A stretch of 64,000 nt of DNA from Streptomyces venezuelae. Lineage in GTDB: Bacteria > Actinomycetota > Actinomycetes > Streptomycetales > Streptomycetaceae. A program made the translations under genes and the position numbers. Shown here piece by piece: positions 58,901-64,000 of this stretch (the stretch's first letter is position 1; each line of letters opens with the position of its first letter). The stretch covers positions 6,410,001-6,474,000 of the forward strand of contig NZ_CP029193.1 in the NCBI RefSeq assembly GCF_008642355.1, written 5' to 3'. Under the pieces are notes generated by a model. It was not told the DNA's origin, did not search any database, and saw nothing but the letters and a program-made list of their open reading frames with translations.

Positions 58901-59873
58901 CGGCCATGGAGGGGAAGACGCGGTACCCGAGCTCGGTGTCCCGCTCGACCTTCACGTCGACGTCGAAGACCTTGTTGTACGAGTAGCCGCGGCCGTCCGC
59001 CTTGTGGCTGCCCGCGTAACGCAGCGCGTGCTTTCCGGTGAACCCGGCGCGGGCCTTCGCGGTGGGGGAGCCGCTGGGGCCGCGGTCGACCAGGCTCAGC
59101 ATGTCCTCGGGCCCGGGAGCCTGCGTACCGCCGACGGACAGCTGCACGTCGGCGAGTTGGAGGGCGTCGGAGGCGCCGTTGTTGGCGGTGACGTCCAGGC
59201 GGAAGTGGGAGTAGGCCTTCGCGTCGTCGGGCTCGGCGAAGTCGTACTTCTTCGTCTTGTGCCGCCCGTCGAAGGCCTCCCCCTTCCGCTCGTCGAGGAC
59301 GGTCCACGTCTTGCCGTCGGTGGAACCCTTCAGGGTCCAGTCCTTCGGGTCGCGCTCGGCGTGGTCGTTGGCGGACGTCAGCGCGTACGTCACGACCTTC
59401 GCGGGCTCGTCCAGGTCGAACTCGACCCAGCCGTCCTTCGCGAACGTCAGCCATTTGCTGGTCGCCTCGCCGTCGACGAGGTTCGCGGCGACCTCACCGG
59501 ACCCGGCGTTCTCCCCGCTGGCCCGCACCTCGGTGACGTGGTCGTTCACGCTCCCGGGCAGCCCGGAGCTGAACTCGCCGTTCACCCCTGCGGACTTCTT
59601 CTTCCCGTCGGGCCCCGTCTCGACGGTGCTCAGCCAGTCCGGCGGGGCCTGACCGTCCTCGAACGACGAGGAGAACTCCCGGTCGGCGCGGGGCGCCCGC
59701 TCGGGCCCGGCGACGGCGGCCCCCTGCGCCGCCACGACGAGCGCGATCGCGAGCGTTCCGGCGGCCACGGCTGTGCGGGGCCCTTGGCCGGGCGGGCGGT
59801 GGTGTCTGAGACGAGGTCTGCGTGCCGAATCGCGTGCCGAGTTGCTTGTCGTACTACGTGCCGAATGCGGCAT
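55923..59873 (-). CDS. Secreted GH92 alpha-mannosidase with F5/8-type carbohydrate-binding domain
   Basis: A 1316-residue exported protein from ATG 59873 (GGAGGGG 7 bases upstream). A signal peptide (TAVAAGTLAIALVVAAQGAAVA) follows a basic leader. Near residues 100-210 is a discoidin-like domain (SKWLTFAKDGWVEFDLDEPAKVVTYALTSANDHAERDPKDWTLKGS). The GH92 core then shows YADTRRGTNSSGGFSRGNNFPATAVPHGFNFWTPVTNAG, GFWDTYRTTWPAYSLLSP, and GYHGDEDNGEQSGWYLFSSLGFYPLVMGSGEYAIGSP with the catalytic Glu. A second discoidin-like domain closes it. GH92 enzymes remove alpha-linked mannose. A LacI-type palindrome lies just upstream. The far-upstream TTG at 59924 would put the operator in the coding region, so it was rejected. 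Confidence 0.92.
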   Translation of the reverse strand: MPHSARSTTSNSARDSARRPRLRHHRPPGQGPRTAVAAGTLAIALVVAAQGAAVAGPERAPRADREFSSSFEDGQAPPDWLSTVETGPDGKKKSAGVNGEFSSGLPGSVNDHVTEVRASGENAGSGEVAANLVDGEATSKWLTFAKDGWVEFDLDEPAKVVTYALTSANDHAERDPKDWTLKGSTDGKTWTVLDERKGEAFDGRHKTKKYDFAEPDDAKAYSHFRLDVTANNGASDALQLADVQLSVGGTQAPGPEDMLSLVDRGPSGSPTAKARAGFTGKHALRYAGSHKADGRGYSYNKVFDVDVKVERDTELGYRVFPSMAEGDLDYAATNVSVDLAFTDGTYLSDLKAVDQHGFPLTPQGQGKSKVLYVNQWNNVASRIGQVARGKTVDRVLVAYDAPKGPAKFRGWVDDVSLKQKAPEKPKAHLSDYADTRRGTNSSGGFSRGNNFPATAVPHGFNFWTPVTNAGSLSWLYDYARGNNDDNLPTMQAFSASHEPSPWMGDRQTFQMMPSVAKDTPSASRTKRALPFRHEKETARPHYYGVTFENGLKAEMAPTDHAAMMRFTYPGDDASVIFDNVSDKGGLTLDKEKGIVSGFSDVKSGLSAGATRLFVYGTFDAPVTAGGKLEGGGGGDVTGYLRFEPGKDRTVTLRLATSLISLDQAKANLADEIPPGTSFDRVKNRAQKQWDDILGKVEVEGASEGQRTTLYSSLYRLYLYPNSGFEKVRGDSGRATYKYASPFSPQTGPDTPTHTGAKIVEGKPYVNNGFWDTYRTTWPAYSLLSPKKAGELVDGFVQHYKDGGWTSRWSSPGAADLMTGTSSDVAFADAYTKGVKFDAEAAYDAALKNATVVPPTSGVGRKGMKTSPFLGYTPSETHEGLSWALEGYLNDYGISRMGAALYKKTGKKHYKEESEYFLNRARDYVNLFDPEAAGAGTDPGFFQGKDTKGVWRVPSEKFDPRVWGHDYTETNAWGYAFTAPQDSRGLANLYGGRKGLGEKLDTYFATPETGSAEFAGSYGGVIHEMTEARDVRMGMYGHSNQVAHHAAYMYDAAGQPWKTQEKVREVLSRLYTGSEIGQGYHGDEDNGEQSGWYLFSSLGFYPLVMGSGEYAIGSPQFTKMTLHLDNGRDLVVKAPRNSAKNVYVQGLKVNGKAWRSTALPHDVVARGGVLEFDMGPKPSAWGSGRNAQPASITQDDKVPSPRKDALKGEGALFDDSSATETASDAAVTLPVAGKTKAVQYTLTSGADRAKAPRGWVLQGSADGKKWRDLDKRSSESFAWDQQTRAFTIAHPGTYGHYRLVPKGGTGSATLAEVELLG

Positions 59874-59897
59874 CCCCGGGCCCCTCCTTGCCAGTTG

Positions 59898-59909
59898 GAC
59901 AACGTTGTC
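59898..59909. promoter_or_regulatory. GACAACGTTGTC operator upstream of the GH92 gene
   Basis: A perfect 12-bp palindrome with an AACGTT centre, 25 bases before the GH92 start. This is the common LacI-family operator form for Streptomyces glycoside-hydrolase genes and suggests sugar-controlled repression. Confidence 0.7.
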
Positions 59910-59992
59910 ACGGTCGCTGCGCAAGGTCTAGTAGGGCCGCAAGGGGACAGTGGTGTCAAGGCTGTTGGCAAGGGGCCCGATGGTGTAGAGGT

Positions 59993-60408
59993 GAACGGTG
60001 ACGAGTTGAGCGCGCGCCCGGCCGGTGGCCTGCTGGTGGCGATCCCCGCTCGCGGGTGGGGGAGTGCCGGGAAGCCGCGGCTGATCCTGGACGAACCCGA
60101 CGGCGCCGCCGACCTTCGGGGCGCCGGGGCGCGGTGTCGTTCCCTGGCCGGACCCGGTGCTCCACCGCGACATGGTCGACAAGCTGCGGCCGGAGGTGAG
60201 GACCCCGTCCTGGGATGCATCTACGGGCGGATCGGCGAACGGTGCGGCGATCCGGCGGTGCGGTCCCTGTCGGCGGAGCGGTTCCGTGCCCTCGCGGCGC
60301 TGCCCACCGCAGCCGTCCCTGACGGTCTCTCACCCCGCCTCCGGGAACTCGGTCACAAAGGCGCGCGGTCAAGTGGCCCGCATCATCCGGAGGGCGCTCC
60401 TCGGCTAG
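59993..60408 (+). pseudogene. Possible decayed gene in the 480-base gap after the GH92 gene
   Basis: No intact gene is convincing between 59925 and 60404. Protein-like pieces appear in different plus-strand frames: MNGDELSARPAGGLLVAIPARGWG from a GTG with AGGTGA upstream, then WPDPVLHRDMVDKLRPEVRTPSWD, then PAVRSLSAERFRALAALPTAAVPDG and a terminal QVARIIRRALLG before a stop at 60408. They could be parts of one gene broken by several frameshifts. I do not recognise a family, and the idea is weak. Confidence 0.3.
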
Positions 60409-61067
60409 CCGGAGCCGGAGCCGGAGCCCACCGGTTTCGGAACTCGGTCGGCTTCCGGGCGGTGGGCGTCCTCACCGCCGGAGCAGACCCGCCGTTCGGC
60501 GAGCAGCCGACCGCGGTGGGCGTGGCGGCGGAAGGCGGTGACGGCGACGACGGTCGTGCCGATGAGGATGCCGAGGGCCGGGAGGGCGACGGCCGCGATC
60601 ACGCCGACCGCCAGCGTGACGTACCCTCCGCGGTCCCCGATGGCGTACAGGGAGGGGCCTTCGGACGTGCAGGTGATCTCGTGGTCGCCCGGCCGCGACA
60701 CCTCGATCGTGCGGAGCGGGTTCCACGTCTCGTCGCGGGTGAGGAACACATCGATTCCCGGGTCGGTGAGGCGCGGGTCGCCCGGACCGGAGATGGTGCA
60801 CTTCTGGGCGGGGGACGGACCCCGGTCCTTGATCCAGATGGCCTTGTCGCTGTCCGCGTCGAGCCGCAGCGTGACCGTGTCCCCGTCGGCGAACCGGCTG
60901 CCCGTGTCCACCGCGTCGAGCGCGCCGGTGAACCGGTACACGCCTATGCCGATGCCCAGCACGGTCAGCACGACGGCGATCACGGCAGCGGTGACGTACC
61001 AGTGACGGCCGGGGCGGAGTTCATTCGCCGGTATGTGCGGCGGTGGTGGGGCGGGCTGCATCGGCAC
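60405..61067 (-). CDS. Two-helix membrane protein, function unknown
   Basis: A 220-residue protein with a Pro-rich start (MPMQPAPPPPHIPANELRPGRHWYV) and a transmembrane helix (VTAAVIAVVLTVLGIGIGVY). An extracellular part follows (GSRFADGDTVTLRLDADSDKAIWIKD..CTISGPGDPRLTD), then a second helix (VTLAVGVIAAVALPALGILIGTTVVAV). The extracellular domain has two cysteines. This is a common Streptomyces type of conserved membrane protein; no role is known to me. It ends with an SGSGSG tail. Confidence 0.75.
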   Translation of the reverse strand: MPMQPAPPPPHIPANELRPGRHWYVTAAVIAVVLTVLGIGIGVYRFTGALDAVDTGSRFADGDTVTLRLDADSDKAIWIKDRGPSPAQKCTISGPGDPRLTDPGIDVFLTRDETWNPLRTIEVSRPGDHEITCTSEGPSLYAIGDRGGYVTLAVGVIAAVALPALGILIGTTVVAVTAFRRHAHRGRLLAERRVCSGGEDAHRPEADRVPKPVGSGSGSG

Positions 61068-61094
61068 ACTGTAGAGCGTGTGTGCCGACCGGCC

Positions 61095-61568
61095 TCACGG
61101 AGTCGGTGCCAGCCACTTCCCCTCGCGCATGACGACCCTCCCGCGCAGCTCCGGCTCGCCGCGCCAGGCGCGTACGGTCCGCGGCGTCACGCGTATGTAG
61201 AGGTAGGGGCTCTCCTCGCCCCGCGGGTCCCAGCCGAACTTGTCGGCGAACGCCTGCGCCGCCGCGTCGGGCACCTCCCGGTCGGGGAAGCACTCCGCCT
61301 CCCCCTGGAGGAGCACGACGTCGAAGGTGTCCGGCAGGGACAGGCGTACGCGCGGCTCCGCACGCACGTTGCGCGCCGTGGCGGACGTCGCCCCGGTGCA
61401 GATCCACACCGCTCGCCCGTCCCACAGGAACCACAGCGGCACCTGGTGCGGCCCGTGCTCCGGGTGTGCCGTCGCCACCCATATGTCCCGCTCGGCGGCG
61501 AGCCGGTCCAGCGTGTCGCGCGTGCGCTCCTCCGCCGGGCGGCGGGCAGCGGTCTCCGTGGTGTCCAT
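61095..61568 (-). CDS. Pyridoxamine 5'-phosphate oxidase-like flavin/F420-binding protein
   Basis: A 157-residue split-barrel protein (DTLDRLAAERDIWVATAHPEHGPHQVPLWFLWDGRAVWICTGATSATARNVRAEPRVRLSL..LLQGEAECF..FADKFGWDP..YLYIRVTPRTVRAW). This is the PPOX/F420-dependent reductase superfamily; the cofactor (FMN, F420 or haem) is not readable. Small redox or cofactor-binding roles are typical. It is a single gene reading away from the sugar-transporter operon. Confidence 0.8.
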   Translation of the reverse strand: MDTTETAARRPAEERTRDTLDRLAAERDIWVATAHPEHGPHQVPLWFLWDGRAVWICTGATSATARNVRAEPRVRLSLPDTFDVVLLQGEAECFPDREVPDAAAQAFADKFGWDPRGEESPYLYIRVTPRTVRAWRGEPELRGRVVMREGKWLAPTP

Positions 61569-61839
61569 GGCCCGACCCTAACCACGCCGCCCGGCGGCCC
61601 CCGCCCCTCCCCCCACTCGGGTGACCCGAGGGAAAGTCCATGGAAACCGGCGCGAAAGTCCACGGGTTCCGGCGGTGATGTGCGAGAGGTTCGGACGGGG
61701 ATCGGCGTCGGCTCCGACCGGGGGCCGGCACGGGTCGCCACAGGGGATCGACACGGGTCCCCACCCGGGATCGTCGCAGGTCTCAACTCGGACAAGGCTG
61801 CAGTCCAAAGTCGTATTCGATCTTGCCCACCCGGCCGCG

Positions 61840-61855
61840 AGTGGACTATACCTGT
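61840..61855. promoter_or_regulatory. DasR-like (dre) site upstream of the sugar transporter
   Basis: AGTGGACTATACCTGT matches the dre consensus AGTGGTCTAGACCACT at 12 of 16 positions, in the 468-base gap before the solute-binding gene. DasR controls N-acetylglucosamine uptake genes in Streptomyces, which suits the NgcE-like product. The rest of 61569-62036 contains G/C-rich short direct repeats (cgaaagtccacgg-like near 61632-61660) and no gene. Confidence 0.55.
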
Positions 61856-62036
61856 CCGCGTCTGCCCGGCCGTCCGACCCGGCCGCAGGCCCGGGGGTGT
61901 GGGGGCGGGGGCGCGTCGAACGTCAACTGCCTTTTCCCGTCCGAGAACCCGGCGCACGAGCCCAGCTTCACACCACCGCGGTGCCGGGGAGGGTCCGGTT
62001 CACCGCCTGAGTCCTGGAGAAGGCGAGGACTTGAGC

Positions 62037-63470
62037 ATGGGATCCACCAGCGTCAACCGTCGTGATGTCATGAAAAGGGCAGCGGCAGCCGGACTGCTCG
62101 CCGTGCCGGCCGTGGGAGCGCTCAGCTCGTGCGCCAGCGGGGGCGGCGACGAGAACAAGGCCGAAAAGGGCGAGAAGAGCAAGAAGAACCCGCTCGGTGT
62201 GAAGGAAGACGCCGGACTCACCGTCTACATCTTCAACGGCGGGTACGGGGACAAGTACGCCCAGTTCGTCACGGACATGTACGCCAAGAAGTACCCCGAG
62301 GCCGACCCGGAGCAGAAGCCCACCGAGAAGATCGCCACCCAGGTCCAGCCGAAGATCGTCCGCGGCAAGCCCACCGCGGATGTCGTCAACAACTCCGGCG
62401 CCGACCAGATGAACCCCGGCAAACTCGTCCACAACAAGCAGGTCGCCGACCTCAGCGAGGTGCTCGACGCGCCGTCGTGGGACGACCCGAACGTCACCGT
62501 GCGCGAGACCCTCGTACCCGTCGTGGAGCAGATGGGCCGCTTCGGTGGCCGCGAGTGCTATCAGCTCAACATCGCGCTCACCGTGTACGGGAACTGGTAC
62601 TCGAAGAAGCTCCTTGAGGACGGGCTCGACTCCTCGTACCCCAAGACCTGGGACGAGATGCTCGCCGTCTGCAAGAAGGCCAAGGCCAAGGGCATCCACG
62701 GCTGGAGCTACCCCGGTGGCCACCCGCGCTACATGTTCTTCAGCATGTACGCGATGTTCGCCCAGCGCGGGGGCCGCGACGTCACCACGGCCATGGACTA
62801 CCTGGAGCCGAACGCCTGGAAGCACGAGGCGGTCAAGGAGGTCTTTGAGGCCTGGGAGGAGCTCGTCGCCAAGAAGTACGTGCTCACCGGCTTCGACGGC
62901 ACCGAGGCCCACACCGAGATGCAGACCGCTTGGACGAAGGAGGGCAAGTGCCTCTTCGTGCCCAACGGTTCCTGGGTGGAGAACGAGGCCAAGGACACCA
63001 CGCCCGAGGACTTCGCGATGACGGTCGGCGCGACCCCGTCGCTCGACTCCGGCGACAAGATGCCGTTCGGCACGCTCTACTCACCCGCCGGCGAGCCGTT
63101 CATCGTCCCGGCCAAGGCCAAGAACCGGCAGGGCGGCCTGGAGTGGCTGCGGATGATGTACAGCAAGGAAGCCGCGCTCAACCTCTTCAAGGAGATCGGC
63201 TCCATGCCGGTCGTCAAGGGCGCCATCGACGGACAGCAGCTGCCCTCGGGCACGGCGAGCGCCCAGGCGGCGATCAAGGCGGCCGGGGACAACATCGTCA
63301 TCCCCCAGTTCATGGACTGGTACAACGAGCTGTTCCGCGAGGACTTCAACAACATGATCCACAAGTTCATGCAGGGCCAGATCGGGCCCAAGCAGGCGAT
63401 GGACACCATGCAGAAGGCCTCCGACCGGATCATGAAGGACCCCGACATCACCAAGGTCAAGAAGGCCTGA
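62037..63470 (+). CDS. ngcE: Sugar ABC transporter solute-binding lipoprotein, NgcE-like
   Basis: A 477-residue binding protein. The signal carries both twin arginines (NRRDVMKRAAAAGLLAVPAVG) and a lipobox (ALSSC), so it is a Tat-exported lipoprotein anchored through a Cys near residue 32. The mature domain (LTVYIFNGGYGDKYAQFVTDMYAKKYPEADPEQKPTEKIATQVQPKIVRGKPTADVVNNSG..YPKTWDEMLAVCKKAKAKGIHGWSYPG) matches the family that binds N-acetylglucosamine/chitobiose in Streptomyces. A dre-like site upstream supports this. GAGG precedes the ATG. The permease gene follows after a strong hairpin. The ligand is inferred from family and site. Confidence 0.85.
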   Translation: MGSTSVNRRDVMKRAAAAGLLAVPAVGALSSCASGGGDENKAEKGEKSKKNPLGVKEDAGLTVYIFNGGYGDKYAQFVTDMYAKKYPEADPEQKPTEKIATQVQPKIVRGKPTADVVNNSGADQMNPGKLVHNKQVADLSEVLDAPSWDDPNVTVRETLVPVVEQMGRFGGRECYQLNIALTVYGNWYSKKLLEDGLDSSYPKTWDEMLAVCKKAKAKGIHGWSYPGGHPRYMFFSMYAMFAQRGGRDVTTAMDYLEPNAWKHEAVKEVFEAWEELVAKKYVLTGFDGTEAHTEMQTAWTKEGKCLFVPNGSWVENEAKDTTPEDFAMTVGATPSLDSGDKMPFGTLYSPAGEPFIVPAKAKNRQGGLEWLRMMYSKEAALNLFKEIGSMPVVKGAIDGQQLPSGTASAQAAIKAAGDNIVIPQFMDWYNELFREDFNNMIHKFMQGQIGPKQAMDTMQKASDRIMKDPDITKVKKA

Positions 63471-63502
63471 GACACGGCCTGACGGACGTCGACGTCCAGA
63501 CG

Positions 63503-63532
63503 GTCCGGGGTCCGCTGTCGCCGACCCCGGAC
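63503..63532 (+). terminator. Intergenic hairpin between ngcE and the permease gene
   Basis: GTCCGGGGTC (63503-63512) pairs perfectly with GACCCCGGAC (63523-63532) around a 10-base loop. Such a hairpin after a binding-protein gene usually stabilises its mRNA or partly terminates, giving more binding protein than permease. Confidence 0.65.
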
Positions 63533-63589
63533 ACCGGCACGTAACCGAGCACGTGTAGGCATGGGAAAGAGCGGGCGGGGCTGATCAGC

Positions 63590-64000
63590 GTGAAGACCGA
63601 CACCCGGGTGGACCGGACGCCACCTCCGAAGAAGCAGGCCGAACGCAAGCCCCCACCGGGCCCGCCGAGCCTGCTGCTGTTCGTCGTGGCGGCGCTGCTG
63701 CCGCCCCGCTTCACCCCCGAACGCGTCCGCTACGACCGGCGCTACCGCACGCTCGACAAGTACCGCTTCATCGTGGGCTTCCTCGCCGTGCCGCTCGCCT
63801 TCTACGCGCTGTTCGTGATCTCGCCCTTCCTCCAGGCGATCTACTACTCGTTCACCGACTGGTCCGGCGGGCCCGTCGCGAACTTCGTCGGGTTCGACAA
63901 CTACGAGAAGATGTGGAACGACGACCGGTTCTGGGACTCGCTCGAGGTGAGCGTCCTGCTGCTGGTCATCGCGCCCGTCCTCACCCTCGTCCTCGGCATG
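63590..64000 (+). CDS. ngcF: Sugar ABC transporter permease, NgcF-like (3' end outside window)
   Basis: The first 137 codons of a binding-protein-dependent permease from a GTG at 63590. A Pro/Lys-rich cytoplasmic tail (TPPPKKQAERKPPPGPPS) is followed by RYRTLDKYRFIVGFLAVPLAFYALFVISPFLQAIYYSFTDWSGG, FVGFDNYEKMWNDDRFWDSLEVSVLLLVIAPVLTLVLGM. The YYSFTDW and GFDNYEKM pieces are typical of MalF-type sugar permeases. It should form the membrane channel with a second permease that probably follows outside the window. Confidence 0.88.
   Translation, partial: MKTDTRVDRTPPPKKQAERKPPPGPPSLLLFVVAALLPPRFTPERVRYDRRYRTLDKYRFIVGFLAVPLAFYALFVISPFLQAIYYSFTDWSGGPVANFVGFDNYEKMWNDDRFWDSLEVSVLLLVIAPVLTLVLGM

Noticed and set aside
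57243..62036. Very long open plus-strand frame running from the GH92 region into the NgcE gene
   Set aside because: It is antisense to the GH92, membrane-protein and PPOX genes and is open only because of GC bias. Only the part from 62037 has protein-like sequence, a ribosome site and a signal peptide.

Overview
The window is high-GC actinobacterial DNA, almost certainly a Streptomyces chromosome. Signs of this are the third-position GC bias, GTG/TTG starts, AT/GTGA start-stop overlaps, Tat and lipoprotein signals, an HTH-fused MurA next to aconitase, a GH92 mannosidase and an NgcE-type sugar transporter. From memory of S. coelicolor, MurA2, aconitase and NgcEFG-like genes lie in the same chromosomal neighbourhood, so the right half looks like core chromosome.

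Left arm (1-7.4 kb): an aromatic-acid catabolic group, probably for 2-aminobenzoate or a related aryl-CoA. It has a bifunctional aryl-CoA monooxygenase/old-yellow-enzyme reductase (cut by the window edge), a benzoate/anthranilate-CoA ligase, an acyl-CoA dehydrogenase, a RidA protein and a PaaX-type regulator. HutD, a DUF5133-like protein and a lipoprotein accompany it.

Centre (about 7.9-36.8 kb): a biosynthetic gene cluster that I regard as the main discovery. It joins three recognisable parts. (i) A piperazic-acid cassette: MbtH, ornithine N5-monooxygenase (KtzI type), haem-dependent piperazate synthase (KtzT/PaiB type), a DDAH/arginine-dihydrolase-like enzyme that may supply ornithine, and an FAD enzyme. 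(ii) A 4942-residue NRPS, C-A-T / C-A-T-E / C-A-T / C-A-T-TE, plus stand-alone T, A (proline-like code) and C proteins. (iii) A complete ethylmalonyl-CoA-type branch: crotonyl-CoA carboxylase/reductase homologue, epimerase, split B12-dependent mutase and a MeaB-type GTPase. The mutase keeps the carboxylate-binding Arg but has lost two substrate-facing Tyr residues, which suggests bulkier alkylmalonyl-CoA to alkylsuccinyl-CoA conversion. This is the logic of the actinonin/matlystatin alkylsuccinyl warhead. A divergent peptide deformylase, the known target of actinonin, sits at the cluster end behind a regulator, twin operators and a very strong leader hairpin. I infer a piperazate-containing, alkylsuccinylated peptide that inhibits a metalloenzyme, with the deformylase as self-resistance. 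The product is not provable from sequence.

Right part (36.8-64 kb): core and accessory chromosome. It holds HTH-MurA, a Tat-exported amidohydrolase, LacI and TetR regulators, a methyltransferase, aconitase, a secreted three-repeat protein, VOC and DUF6194 proteins, a double-HTH MerR regulator, a streptogrisin-type protease and a BBE-like oxidase. A patch of decayed genes follows at 52.0-53.4 kb, including a collapsed whiJ-type locus. Then come a TPR/AAA+ pair, the GH92 mannosidase, a further gene remnant, two small proteins and the start of an NgcEF sugar transporter with a DasR-like site. Several strong palindromic operators are visible. MurA2 and aconitase share a TATCTC-N6-GAGAT(A/G) site.
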